Shown here: positions 19,982 through 28,976 of the stretch, one piece after another
How positions within the stretch are numbered: position 1 is the first letter of the stretch
How the letters are laid out: each line of letters opens with the position of its first letter
Origin: Raineyella sp. LH-20
GTDB lineage: Bacteria; Actinomycetota; Actinomycetes; Propionibacteriales; Propionibacteriaceae
Direction: 5' to 3'
DNA: 64,000 nt
NCBI RefSeq assembly: GCF_033110965.1
Contig: NZ_CP137003.1
Coordinates: 1,860,001-1,924,000, forward strand
The notes under the pieces: generated by a model
The model's input: only the letters and a program-made list of their open reading frames with translations
Told to the model about the DNA's origin: nothing
Databases searched by the model: none
Position numbers and translations under genes: made by a program

Positions 19982-20553
19982 GTCGGGAACTGCCGCCGGA
20001 GGACCGGTCGGACGAGCCGGACGAGGAACCGATCGAACCGAGCATCCTGCCCACCCCGCCGCGGGTGCTGTTGGTCGCCGCCCTCCTCGGTGCCGTGGTC
20101 GGGTGGCTGCTCGGGCCGGTGGTGGAGAACCTCGGTCGTACGCCCATGCACGTGCCCTGGACGACCGCCGCGATGCTGGCCGTCGCGGCGGTCGCCGTCG
20201 CGGTGCTGGCCCGGCGGATGTGGCGTACGGTGCACGTCCGGCGACGCCCGGTGACCCCGGAACGGGGTCTCTACTCGCTGGTGCTGGGCAAGTCGGCGGC
20301 GTTGCTGGGGGCCGCACTGTTCGGCGGCTACTTGGTCTTCGGTGCATCCTTCCTGCCCCGGCTGGAGATCGCCGCAGGGCTGACCCGGGCGATCAACTCC
20401 GGGCTGGCCGCCCTGGCCAGTGCCGGGCTGTGCGCCGCCGGGTACGCGCTGGAGATGGCCTGCCGTGTCCCGCAGGACAAGGACCGCCGGGCCGACCGGA
20501 AGGGCGACGGATCCGCTCGGAACGGGGACACGCACGACGATCGGCGGGGCTGA
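19978..20553 (+). CDS. DUF3180 membrane protein
   Basis: 191 aa, beginning by ATGA overlap with folK. Acidic N-terminus, then four predicted membrane helices (about 29-48, 60-78, 102-121, 134-155) and a charged tail. DUF3180 is known only from actinobacteria and usually follows folK (Rv3605c in M. tuberculosis). Function unknown. Confidence 0.85.
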   Translation: MSRELPPEDRSDEPDEEPIEPSILPTPPRVLLVAALLGAVVGWLLGPVVENLGRTPMHVPWTTAAMLAVAAVAVAVLARRMWRTVHVRRRPVTPERGLYSLVLGKSAALLGAALFGGYLVFGASFLPRLEIAAGLTRAINSGLAALASAGLCAAGYALEMACRVPQDKDRRADRKGDGSARNGDTHDDRRG

Positions 20554-20607
20554 CCGGTCACGTCAGTGGACCCGGTCGGGCGGTAAGCGAGGCTGGACGT
20601 ACGAACG

Positions 20608-20639
20608 GCCGTGCCGAGTGGTCCGCGGCTCGGCACGGC
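20608..20639 (+). terminator. terminator after the folate operon
   Basis: A perfect 11-bp stem (20608-20618 with 20629-20639) has a 10-nt loop. It lies 55 bp after the DUF3180 stop. Confidence 0.65.
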
Positions 20640-20766
20640 TACCGTCGCCACCGACGGCACTCCCGGCGGTCGCGACGTCCCACTCCGCGGCTCACAGTGT
20701 GATAACGGCGCGGGACACGCGTGTCAGGGGAGACCGGCGCCCTCCCGGCCGACTAGTCTCGTCCTC

Positions 20767-21438
20767 GTGAGTAGTGCAGCTTCCGGCCGTCGTGCCGTTT
20801 CTTCCCCCGCACGTAAGGTGACCGTCGGCGTCCTCGTCGCGGGTGCTGTCGTTGCGGCTGCCCTGGCCATCGGTGGCCTCTGGGTGGTCCGCGGCGGCGT
20901 GGCGCTCGCCATCGTGACCGCCGTCACCAGCGTGGTCCTCGCCTGGCGCGAGGCCACCCTCGACCGCCAGGAGGTCGCTCGCCGGGACCTCGAGAACGCC
21001 CGCGCCCAGGGCCTCGAGCTGACTCGCGAGCGCCGGTCGAACATGTCCGTGGTGAACACCTTGGAGTCGCGCAACACCGCGATCGCCAGCCGGGTGGACG
21101 ATCTCACCACCGAGATCCGTACGCTGCGCGCGGAGATCGCCAGCCTGCGCAAGATCAAGGGCGAGCTGGTCGAGGGCATCGCCGAGCGCGACGTGGAGCT
21201 GCTGGCCCTGCGCACCGAGCTGGCCAAGGCCCAGCAGGAGCTGCGCAAGCTGGTCGGTGACGAGGCCGAGGTCTTCGCCATGCCGCGTCGTGGCGCGGTC
21301 AAGGAGAGCGCCTCCGAGTGGGCCGCGCTGCCGACCGCCGAGGAGCTGTGGTCCGACGGTGACCACCCGACCGTCGTCGACATGAAGGCGCTCGTCTACC
21401 CCGAGACCGACGAGCAGGTTCAGCGCAAGCACGCCTGA
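20767..21438 (+). CDS. membrane-anchored coiled-coil protein, unknown function
   Basis: 223 aa from GTG 20767. Two hydrophobic helices (about 19-37 and 40-58) are followed by a long charged heptad stretch (about 62-155, with LESRNTAIASRVDDLTTEI and LRAEIASLRKIKGELVEG) and an acidic C-terminal segment. No enzyme motif. TAGTCT lies seven bases before the GTG, so the mRNA is probably leaderless. I do not recognise the family. Confidence 0.75.
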   Translation: MSSAASGRRAVSSPARKVTVGVLVAGAVVAAALAIGGLWVVRGGVALAIVTAVTSVVLAWREATLDRQEVARRDLENARAQGLELTRERRSNMSVVNTLESRNTAIASRVDDLTTEIRTLRAEIASLRKIKGELVEGIAERDVELLALRTELAKAQQELRKLVGDEAEVFAMPRRGAVKESASEWAALPTAEELWSDGDHPTVVDMKALVYPETDEQVQRKHA

Positions 21439-21469
21439 TCCGCTCCGTCCGGAGCCCGGCACCACCCAC

Positions 21470-21500
21470 GGTGGGGTCTGCACAGTGTGCAGGCCCCACC
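21470..21500 (+). terminator. terminator
   Basis: A 14-bp stem with one G-T pair (21470-21483 with 21487-21500) and a short loop, 31 bp after the stop of the coiled-coil gene, followed by TTCGTGTGTG. Confidence 0.65.
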
Positions 21501-21741
21501 TTCGTGTGTGCCCTTCGTGGTTGCACCGTCATGTCTGCGTCGGGCGCCTGGAGCTGGTGCCCGCACTGTTGGTTCTGTGCGGACGACGACGGAATACGAC
21601 TGCGTGTCGTACGCAACTGTGCGTAGAATGTGTTTCGCCGCTGTGTGCCGAATGACCTGTGCGGCACCTGGTATCTCCGCGGCGGCTCGGGTACCGTGCG
21701 TGTGTTTGCTGTGAATAGGGACCAGACACGGGAGAGAACGC
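21501..21741. other. leader region of the PAS gene
   Basis: Relatively A/T-richer than its surroundings. It holds a possible -10 (TAGAAT, 21624-21629) without a convincing -35, and a GGGAGAG ribosome site just before the ATG at 21742. No gene seen. Confidence 0.4.
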
Positions 21742-23097
21742 ATGGTGTTGCCGACGGGGGAGGAACGGTCATTCACCGCGGAGGAGATGTTCTTCTCCAC
21801 CACAGATGACCGCGGCGTGATCGCCGAGGCAAACACGACGTTCGTACGTCTGTCCCGCTACTCCTGGGACGCGTTGATCGGTGCACCGCACAACATCATC
21901 CGGCACCCGCAGATGCCCGGCGCTGCTTTTCGAGTGATGTGGGACACGCTGCAGGCCGGTCGGCCCTTCGCGGCGTACGTCCACAACCTCGCGGCGGACG
22001 GCGTCCGTTACGACGTCTTCGCTGCGATCACCCCGCTGCGCCGGGGCGGATACCTGTCGGTGCGTTCCCGGCCCTGCCGCCCTGATCTGCTGCAGCTGGT
22101 CGACACCGTCTACCAGCCCGTCGCCGAGCGGGAGGCCGCCTTGCGTGCCGCCGGTGTCGGGCGCGCTGAGGCAGCGGTCCAAGGCGCCGAGATGCTGGGG
22201 GATCTGCTCCAGCAACAGGGTCTGAGCAGCTATCAGGACCTGCAGCGCATACTACTCCCGGCGGAGGTCACCGCCCTGGACGAGGCGATCGGGGGGATCC
22301 CGGCCCGCCCCGAGGCCCGCGGCGAGTTGGCCATCATGCTCGACGAGGTGCACCAGGTGTTCGACGAGCTCGGTGCCTGGATGGCGGACCTGTCGGTGCT
22401 GTCCGACTCCGCCCAACGGATGTCCGACACCGTCGACCACCTCGATCACGCCATGCGGGAGTCGATGGAGACCGCCCGCCAGATCGGCGAGGTGACCGAC
22501 CTCGACGCCGTCTGGGTGCCGATGATGATGCCGCTGAACCTGTGGGCCGCGATGGGCGTGGAGGTCAGCAGCGTGCTGAACGCGCTGATCCAGGACCTGG
22601 ACACGGCCAGGGGCGGGGCGTTGGACAGCCGGATGCAGATCGCGCTGGCGCGGATGTTCACCCAGATGGTCGGCCGGTTCCTCGTCGAGCTGATCGACGG
22701 CGGCCCTGGCACCGAGAGGGCCATGCCGGCAATAAGAGGTCTGTGCGAGGCGCTGGTCGAACGGATCGACGAGATGGAGACCCGGCTGGCCGAGCATTCC
22801 CAGGCCCGCAACCACGCCCGCCAGCAGGTGGACGAGGCCGCAGGGCTGCTGCAGATCCCGGTCGACCTGATGGACGCCTGGCGGGCGATGGCTGCCGGCC
22901 GGGCCCTCCCGGACTCGATCGCCACCCTGGTGCCGCGGATCGAGCAGCAGGTCGCCGAGTCCCGTCAGGCGATGGACCGCCTGCGGGAGCTCGTGCCGCG
23001 CCGCAGCGCCACCGAGGCCAGCCGTGACTCGAGCGGGCTGCGGTCCCGGGTGGCCGCGATCGCCGCGGCCGCCGGTGGGCACAGCATCGCGGTCTGA
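21742..23097 (+). CDS. Aer-like PAS domain protein without a transducer domain
   Basis: 451 aa. Residues about 15-120 match the PAS domain of aerotaxis receptors (MFFSTTDDRGVIAEANTTFVRLSRY, LIGAPHNIIRHPQMP). The rest is helical and soluble, with no HAMP, methyl-accepting signalling tip (MCP), kinase or GGDEF domain and no membrane helix. Aer-type PAS domains bind FAD and sense redox state. No chemotaxis genes are nearby. An output through the helical part is possible but unknown. Confidence 0.75.
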   Translation: MVLPTGEERSFTAEEMFFSTTDDRGVIAEANTTFVRLSRYSWDALIGAPHNIIRHPQMPGAAFRVMWDTLQAGRPFAAYVHNLAADGVRYDVFAAITPLRRGGYLSVRSRPCRPDLLQLVDTVYQPVAEREAALRAAGVGRAEAAVQGAEMLGDLLQQQGLSSYQDLQRILLPAEVTALDEAIGGIPARPEARGELAIMLDEVHQVFDELGAWMADLSVLSDSAQRMSDTVDHLDHAMRESMETARQIGEVTDLDAVWVPMMMPLNLWAAMGVEVSSVLNALIQDLDTARGGALDSRMQIALARMFTQMVGRFLVELIDGGPGTERAMPAIRGLCEALVERIDEMETRLAEHSQARNHARQQVDEAAGLLQIPVDLMDAWRAMAAGRALPDSIATLVPRIEQQVAESRQAMDRLRELVPRRSATEASRDSSGLRSRVAAIAAAAGGHSIAV

Positions 23098-23099
23098 CC

Positions 23100-24254
23100 T
23101 CAGCGGTCGATGTCACCGACCACGTAGCCCAGCGACGCCAGCGCCAGTTCGAGGTCGGCGACCCGTACGCCCGGCAGGACCGCCGGCAGTGCCGACACGG
23201 TGGCGAAGGACGGGGTGCGCAGATGCAGCCGCCACGGCGTCTTGTCGCCGCGGGAGACCAGGTGCGCCCCGGCCTGCCCCAGTGGGGCCTCGGTCGCCAG
23301 GTAGCCCTCGTCGTCGGGTAGCTTGATGATCTTCGGCAGGGCCTGGGCGACCGGACCCTCGAGCGTACGTAACTGCTCGGCACAAGCCTCCACCAGGTCT
23401 GCCCCGGTCGCCACCTCGGCGGCCAGCAACCCGAACCGGGCGTACGCGTCGCCCGCTCCGCCTCCTGGGGCGACCGGCACGTCGAGGTCGGCGTACGCCA
23501 GGTAGGGGCGCTGCCGCCGCAGATCGACGTCCTCGCCCGCTGCACGGCAGGCCGGTCCGGTCACGCCGTACGCTCGGGCCAGCTCCGCCCCGAGCGGGGC
23601 GACCCCGTCGGCACGTGACCACTCCGCGTCGAGCAGGGACCGCAGTGCGCCGGCCAGGTCCCGGGCCCGGCCGACGACGGCGAGCTCCGCGTCCAGCCAG
23701 GCATCATCGGCGTCCGCGGCCAGCCCGCCGATCCGGGTGACCATCGGGTGCACCCGATTGCCGGTGAGCGTACGCAGCTGTTCACGCAGGTCCTCGCGCA
23801 GCCGGGCCACCCGTCGGTCGGTCGGGTCGGTGCGATGGGCGAGGTAGCCCAGGAAGCCCAGGTGTGAGGCGATCCGGGTGTGTTCGGCGAGCAGCGTACG
23901 CAGCCACACCGCGCGCGGCGGCACGGTCATCCCCAACAGCTCCTCGCAGGCCAGCGCGACGGTGAGTTCCGCGGCGAAGGGGGCCTGCCAGTCGTGCCGG
24001 TCGGCCAGCATCAGGATCTGGCGGTAGTCGCGCACCTCGAACAGCTTCTCGACCCCGCGGTGCATCGCCCCGACGTGGACGTCCGCCCGGTCGACCAGTT
24101 CGCCGGTCGGGTCGGTCCACAGCTCCAGCTCCAGCAGCCCCGCGCGGCTGGGATGGTCCGGGCCGAGGTCGAGCAGCAGGGTGCCGTCGGGGATCTCCCC
24201 ACCCGGCAGTGCCCCGGCAGCGGCCGATCCGACCAGGACACGCAGTGAGGACAT
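23100..24254 (-). CDS. solitary NuoD-like (complex I 49-kDa) protein
   Basis: 384 aa, shorter than usual NuoD (about 400-440). It shows GPDHPSRAGLLELEL (usual GPxHPAAHG), then HVGAMHRGVEKLFEVRDY with the conserved Arg66, EELLGMTVPPRAVWLRTLLAEHTRIASHL, RIGG, GVTGPACRAAG and a C-terminal VVGDIDR. The DRLDY near the quinone site is DRHDW here. No other nuo gene is in the window. TAGGCT lies six bases before the ATG (leaderless). It follows a MidA/NDUFAF7-like methyltransferase by 9 bp. It may serve another complex or be an accessory copy. Confidence 0.8.
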   Translation of the reverse strand: MSSLRVLVGSAAAGALPGGEIPDGTLLLDLGPDHPSRAGLLELELWTDPTGELVDRADVHVGAMHRGVEKLFEVRDYRQILMLADRHDWQAPFAAELTVALACEELLGMTVPPRAVWLRTLLAEHTRIASHLGFLGYLAHRTDPTDRRVARLREDLREQLRTLTGNRVHPMVTRIGGLAADADDAWLDAELAVVGRARDLAGALRSLLDAEWSRADGVAPLGAELARAYGVTGPACRAAGEDVDLRRQRPYLAYADLDVPVAPGGGAGDAYARFGLLAAEVATGADLVEACAEQLRTLEGPVAQALPKIIKLPDDEGYLATEAPLGQAGAHLVSRGDKTPWRLHLRTPSFATVSALPAVLPGVRVADLELALASLGYVVGDIDR

Positions 24255-24263
24255 GGCGACAGC

Positions 24264-25379
24264 CTAGGACGTGGCCGACCCGTTCCCGGCATCGACGGTG
24301 TGCACCAGCCACCAGTTGGCGCCCCAGCGGTCGGGATCGGCCAGCGCGCGACGCCGGTTGGCCGCGACCAGGGCAGCGAGCGGCGCACGTGGTGCGGCGG
24401 GTGCGGGTCGGCTGACCAGCTCGTGCTGGCGGGCGATCGTGTGGCGCCGTACGCGGGGCAGCGACTCGATGGCCGCCGCCAGCGCGTCGACCGCCACCGG
24501 GGCGCTGAGGTTGGTCCGCCGGTCGGGCACGGGTGGCACCCGGCGCCCGTCGCGATAGCCGATCAGGCCACCCTCCGGGGGCCGGTCCGCGCGCCGGTGG
24601 CCGTAGTCGACGGCGACCAGGATCCCACCGTGCGGCAGGGCGGAGGCGACCGCCGCCCACGCCCGGTCGCGGGTCAGCCCGACCTCGACCCCTCGCGCGG
24701 CGCCGGCCCACTCGGTCAGCCAGGCCAGTTCGTCCGCCGCGGCTCGGTCACCGGTCGGCCCGTCGGGTCCGAGCAGCTCCCAACCGTCGGCCGTACGCTG
24801 CGCGATCCGGCACGGCAGCTCGTCGAGCCACTCGTGCGCGACGACCATCACGGGGCCGCGGGTGGCCAGATCGTGCCAGGGTGGGCGACCGAGGGGCCCG
24901 CTGGGCCCGGTCCAGGACGCGGAACGGACGTCCCAGACGGCGCGGCGCCAGCTGCATCCCGGTGGCAGGTCGCTGGGAGCCTGCCGTACGTCGACGCCCA
25001 GCAGGGACCAGTCCGGGCGTGCCGCAGCGACGGCCCGCAGCAGGGAGCCGTCGCCGGCCCCGAGATCGACCAGGCCGATGATCGGCGTCGTTCCGCGGGC
25101 GGTGTCCGGTGGGCCGGTCCGGGGCGTGGGGGTGGCAGGCATGAGGACTGCCGGCGTGGGGGCTGCAGGCGTCGCGGGCGCGGTGGGCCTGCTGTCGGCA
25201 GCGGGCGGGCTGCCCGGTGGGCGGTCGATCGTGTCGAGCAGGACGCGGATCATTTCCTCGGTCCCGGCCGGATCGCGTCGTTCGCCGGCCGAGGTCCGGA
25301 AATGCTGGGCCGCCGCCTCATGCCACCAGAATCCCGCCGGTCCTGTCGAGGCGGCCCACCATTCGTCGCGCCAATCCAT
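24264..25379 (-). CDS. MidA/NDUFAF7-like SAM-dependent methyltransferase
   Basis: 371 aa from ATG 25379 (AGGTGG upstream). SAM loop GLVDLGAGDGSLLRAV (about 102-117), then VVAHEWLDELP (about 180-190), resembling the NEFLDALP motif of the MidA family, and VAVDYGHRRADRP...GGLIGYR (about 256-276). A Pro/Ala/Thr insertion (about 54-98) precedes the SAM loop. NDUFAF7 dimethylates an Arg of the complex I 49-kDa subunit; the downstream gene here is a NuoD homologue that keeps that Arg, suggesting an enzyme-substrate pair. Confidence 0.72.
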   Translation of the reverse strand: MDWRDEWWAASTGPAGFWWHEAAAQHFRTSAGERRDPAGTEEMIRVLLDTIDRPPGSPPAADSRPTAPATPAAPTPAVLMPATPTPRTGPPDTARGTTPIIGLVDLGAGDGSLLRAVAAARPDWSLLGVDVRQAPSDLPPGCSWRRAVWDVRSASWTGPSGPLGRPPWHDLATRGPVMVVAHEWLDELPCRIAQRTADGWELLGPDGPTGDRAAADELAWLTEWAGAARGVEVGLTRDRAWAAVASALPHGGILVAVDYGHRRADRPPEGGLIGYRDGRRVPPVPDRRTNLSAPVAVDALAAAIESLPRVRRHTIARQHELVSRPAPAAPRAPLAALVAANRRRALADPDRWGANWWLVHTVDAGNGSATS

Positions 25380-25430
25380 AGCCACCTCACAGCCAGGGAA
25401 ATCTTGAGATCGATCGGGCGGGTGGGGATT

Positions 25431-25452
25431 GCGGAATAGGGGCCTATTCCGC
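25431..25452. promoter_or_regulatory. 22-bp palindrome between methyltransferase and lsr2
   Basis: GCGGAATAGG, two G, then CCTATTCCGC: perfect 10-bp arms. The right arm overlaps the predicted -35 of lsr2. It looks like an operator for a dimeric repressor, possibly acting on both divergent genes. The protein is unknown. Confidence 0.6.
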
Positions 25453-25475
25453 TCGCCCATTGTCGGAAGTATTAT
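25447..25475 (+). promoter_or_regulatory. lsr2 promoter
   Basis: TTCCGC (25447-25452), 17 bp, TATTAT (25470-25475). The -10 differs from consensus at one base. The start of transcription would be about 25482, giving a leader of about 94 nt. Confidence 0.5.
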
Positions 25476-25575
25476 CGTAGTGTCTCGTTGAACGCGCCAA
25501 CGGTCGGATCACGGGGTGCGTTCGCCGATGGACCCCACGACGATGCCCACATCGGGCACCACAGAAAGGCACACG

Positions 25576-25917
25576 ATGGCTCGCCGTACCCAGATCATCC
25601 TCGAGGATGACGTCGACCAGACCCCCGCGGAGCACGAGGTGTCCTTCACCTTCGAGGGCGTTTCCTACGAGATCGACCTCAATGCCGAGCACTACGCGGA
25701 ACTCCAGGAGGCGGTCGCCCCGTGGATTTCCCACGCCCGTCGTATCAGCGGCCGCCGGGCCGTCCGCCGGCCGGGTTCTGCTGCGGCCCCGAAGGAATCG
25801 GAGGGCCCGTCGGCCACCGACATCCGGGAATGGGCCAAGGAGCAGGGAATCGATGTTTCGGCGCGCGGCCGGGTTCCGGCGAATGTCCGGGCCGCGTACG
25901 AGGAAGCACATTCCTGA
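25576..25917 (+). CDS. lsr2: Lsr2 nucleoid-associated protein
   Basis: 113 aa, ATG 25576. Xenogeneic silencer of actinobacteria (H-NS analogue). N-terminal dimerization sheet ARRTQIILEDDVD...VSFTFEGVSYEIDL, linker with Ser/Pro/Ala, and C-terminal DNA-binding domain (about 75-113) with the RGR hook in SARGRVPANVRAAYEEAH. It lies upstream of clpC, as in Mycobacterium. Confidence 0.95.
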   Translation: MARRTQIILEDDVDQTPAEHEVSFTFEGVSYEIDLNAEHYAELQEAVAPWISHARRISGRRAVRRPGSAAAPKESEGPSATDIREWAKEQGIDVSARGRVPANVRAAYEEAHS

Positions 25918-25975
25918 TCGCTTCCTGAGCGGAGGCGCGGCGATTGGCCGGGCCGGCCCGTCCCGTACGCTGTCG

Positions 25976-26020
25976 GGCGTCGGGGCGGGCTTCTGCACAC
26001 CTGCCCCGCCCGATGACGCC
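25976..26020 (+). terminator. possible terminator of lsr2
   Basis: A bulged hairpin pairs GGCGTC (25976-25981) with GACGCC (26015-26020), and inner GGCGGG with CCCGCC. No T tract. Moderate support only. Confidence 0.4.
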
Positions 26021-26062
26021 TCGGATTGCGCTGGAGGCGAACAGGCGGTCCGACCGGGAACA

Positions 26063-26090
26063 TTGTGGGCCCCTGCCGGGTTACTAGACT
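26063..26090 (+). promoter_or_regulatory. clpC promoter
   Basis: TTGTGG (26063-26068), 16 bp, TAGACT (26085-26090). No CIRCE or clear HspR element was seen around it. Confidence 0.4.
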
Positions 26091-26162
26091 TGACGCACTC
26101 CGGCCCCCGGGTCGGTGTACGGCGTTCCGGCCACCAGGCCGGCCGCAGACGGAGGAGATTCT

Positions 26163-28721
26163 ATGTTCGAGCGCTTCACCGATAGAGCCCGACGAGTGGT
26201 CGTGCTCGCCCAAGACGAAGCACGCGCCCTGAACCACAACTACATCGGCACCGAGCACCTGCTGCTGGGCCTGATCCACGAGGGTGAGGGCGTCGCCGCC
26301 AAGGCCCTGGAACAGCTCGGCATCTCCTTGGAGGCGGTGCGCGAGAAGGTCGTCGAGATCATCGGTGAGGGGCAGCAGGCGCCGAAGGGGCACATCCCGT
26401 TCACCCCGCGTGCGAAGAAGGTCCTGGAGCTGTCCCTGCGGGAGGCGCTCCAGCTCAACCACTCCTACATCGGCACCGAGCACATCCTGCTCGGCCTGAT
26501 CCGCGAGGGGGAGGGTGTCGCCGCGCAGGTGCTGGTGAAGCTCGGCGCCGACCTCAACCGGGTCCGGTCGACGGTCCTGCAGCTGCTGTCCGGCTACCAA
26601 GGGCGCGAGGTCGGTGGCGCCGAGTCCGGCGAGCCGCAGACCGCCGGGGTGGGGGCCGCGACGCCCGCGTCGTCGGCCGAGCTCGACAAGTTCGGCCGCA
26701 ACCTCACCCAGCTGGCCCGCGAGGGCAAGCTGGACCCGGTGATCGGCCGCGACACCGAGATGGAGCGCGTGATGACCGTGCTCTCCCGTCGTACGAAGAA
26801 CAACCCGGTGCTGATCGGTGAGCCCGGCGTCGGGAAGACCGCGGTGGTCGAGGGCCTGGCCCAGGCCGTGGTCCGCGGTGACGTCCCCGAGACGCTGCGC
26901 GACAAGCAGATCTACACCCTGGACCTGGGCTCGCTGGTCGCCGGTTCGCGCTACCGCGGTGATTTCGAGGAGCGCCTGAAGAAGGTGCTCAAGGAGATCA
27001 AGACCCGCGGCGACATCGTGCTGTTCATCGACGAGATCCACACCCTGGTGGGTGCGGGTGCCGCCGAGGGCGCGATCGACGCCGCCAGCATCCTGAAGCC
27101 GATGCTGGCCCGCGGCGAACTGCAGACGATCGGCGCGACCACGCTGGACGAGTACCGCAAGTACATCGAGAAGGACGCCGCGCTGGAGCGCCGGTTCCAG
27201 CCGATCCAGGTGCCGGAGCCGTCGATCGCCGAGACCATCGACATCCTCAAGGGGCTGCGCGACAAGTACGAGGCGCACCACCGGATCACCATCACCGACG
27301 ACGCCCTGGTGGCGGCGGCGACGATGTCCGACCGCTACGTCTCCGACCGGTTCCTGCCGGACAAGGCGATCGACCTGATCGACGAGGCCGGCGCCCGGCT
27401 GCGGATCAAGCGGATGACGGCGCCGCCGGACCTGCGGGAGTTCGACGAGCGGATCGCCAAGGTGCGGGTCGAGAAGGAAGCGGCGATCGACCAGCAGGAC
27501 TTCGAGCGGGCCGCCTCGCTGCGCGACGACGAGAAGAAGCTGCTCACCCAGCGTGCCGCCAAGGAGGAGGCCTGGAAGGTCGGTGACGCCACCGTCACCC
27601 CGCAGGTCGACGAGGAGGCGGTCGCCGAGGTGCTGTCCAGCGCGACCGGCATCCCGGTGTTCCGCCTCACCGAGGAGGAGTCGAGCCGGCTGCTCAACAT
27701 GGAGCAGGAGATCGGCAAGCGCTACATCGGCCAGACCGATGCGGTGCGGTCGCTGTCCCGGTCGATCCGGCGCACCCGGGCCGGTCTGAAGGACCCGCGG
27801 CGCCCGTCCGGGTCGTTCATCTTCGCCGGCCCCTCGGGCGTCGGCAAGACGGAGCTGACCAAGGCGCTGACCGAGTTCCTGTTCGGTGACGAGGACGCGC
27901 TGATCCAGCTCGACATGTCCGAGTACTCCGAGAAGCACACCGCCTCGCGGCTGTTCGGGTCCCCGCCCGGCTACGTCGGCTACGAGGAGGGCGGCCAGCT
28001 CACCGAGAAGGTGCGCCGCAAGCCGTTCTCCGTGGTGCTCTTCGACGAGATCGAGAAGGCCCACCCCGACATCTTCAACTCGCTGCTGCAGATCCTCGAC
28101 GAGGGTCGGCTCACCGACGCGCAGGGCCGGGTCGTGGACTTCAAGAACACGATCATCGTGATGACGACGAACCTCGGTTCGCGTGACATCAACAAGTCGG
28201 TCAGCCTCGGTTTCTCCACCGGTGCCAGCGACGAGACGTCGTACGACAAGATGAAGGCCAAGGTCTCCGAGGAGCTCAAGCAGCACTTCCGGCCCGAGTT
28301 CCTGAACCGCATCGACGAGATCATCGTGTTCCACCAGCTGACCCTGGACAACATCAAGTCGATCGTCGACCTGATGGTCTCCCAGGTGGAGGAGCGTCTG
28401 CGCGACAAGCACATGGGCATCGAGCTCACCCCGGCCGCGAAGGACCTGGTGGCCCAGCGGGGCTTCGACCCGGTGCTCGGCGCCCGGCCACTGCGCCGAG
28501 CCCTGCAGCGTGACGTGGAGGACCCGATGGCCGAGAAGATCCTGTTCGGTGACCTGAAGCCGGGCGAGGTCGTCCTGGTCGACGTCGCACCGAAGGGTTC
28601 CGAGGATCCGTTCGTCTTCCGCGGCGTGCCGCAGTCGGACGTGCCGGACACCCCGCCGGTGGAGCTGGACGGTGGTTCGTCGGAGAGCCAGCAGGCGGAG
28701 GGCGACCAGGCCGCCAGCTGA
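26163..28721 (+). CDS. clpC: ClpC AAA+ unfoldase
   Basis: 852 aa, ATG after GGAGGAG. Two N-terminal Clp repeats (about 1-145) with paired [14 protein letters not shown] and [17 protein letters not shown]-1 with GEPGVGKT and [10 protein letters not shown]; middle domain with a UVR-type coiled coil; AAA-2 with GPSGVGKT and [14 protein letters not shown]; and the VGF-like ClpP-contact region SVSLGF. It feeds substrates to the ClpP protease in the cytoplasm. Essential in mycobacteria. Confidence 0.97.
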   Translation: MFERFTDRARRVVVLAQDEARALNHNYIGTEHLLLGLIHEGEGVAAKALEQLGISLEAVREKVVEIIGEGQQAPKGHIPFTPRAKKVLELSLREALQLNHSYIGTEHILLGLIREGEGVAAQVLVKLGADLNRVRSTVLQLLSGYQGREVGGAESGEPQTAGVGAATPASSAELDKFGRNLTQLAREGKLDPVIGRDTEMERVMTVLSRRTKNNPVLIGEPGVGKTAVVEGLAQAVVRGDVPETLRDKQIYTLDLGSLVAGSRYRGDFEERLKKVLKEIKTRGDIVLFIDEIHTLVGAGAAEGAIDAASILKPMLARGELQTIGATTLDEYRKYIEKDAALERRFQPIQVPEPSIAETIDILKGLRDKYEAHHRITITDDALVAAATMSDRYVSDRFLPDKAIDLIDEAGARLRIKRMTAPPDLREFDERIAKVRVEKEAAIDQQDFERAASLRDDEKKLLTQRAAKEEAWKVGDATVTPQVDEEAVAEVLSSATGIPVFRLTEEESSRLLNMEQEIGKRYIGQTDAVRSLSRSIRRTRAGLKDPRRPSGSFIFAGPSGVGKTELTKALTEFLFGDEDALIQLDMSEYSEKHTASRLFGSPPGYVGYEEGGQLTEKVRRKPFSVVLFDEIEKAHPDIFNSLLQILDEGRLTDAQGRVVDFKNTIIVMTTNLGSRDINKSVSLGFSTGASDETSYDKMKAKVSEELKQHFRPEFLNRIDEIIVFHQLTLDNIKSIVDLMVSQVEERLRDKHMGIELTPAAKDLVAQRGFDPVLGARPLRRALQRDVEDPMAEKILFGDLKPGEVVLVDVAPKGSEDPFVFRGVPQSDVPDTPPVELDGGSSESQQAEGDQAAS

Positions 28722-28811
28722 CCGAGGCCGTCGTACGTCCGGCGGTGACCGTCGGAAGCCGTCACACGTACGAGCGACGAAACGGCTGAACCGAACGGCT
28801 GAACAGCGAAG

Positions 28812-28842
28812 GCCCCGGCGCAGGGATAACCTGCGCCGGGGC
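28812..28842 (+). terminator. intrinsic terminator after clpC
   Basis: A perfect 13-bp GC stem (28812-28824 with 28830-28842), loop GATAA, then TTTT. The best classical terminator in the window. Confidence 0.85.
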
Positions 28843-28976
28843 TTTTCGCGTTGTGGCACCGAGAGGAGTCCACCGGCGGGACCGCGCACGTACGACCTCT
28901 GCAGCGGGTCACCGCGATCCCCGGCCGCGTCGGGCCATCCGCCGGGCCGATGGGGCCGGTCGGTAGGGTGGCGGGC

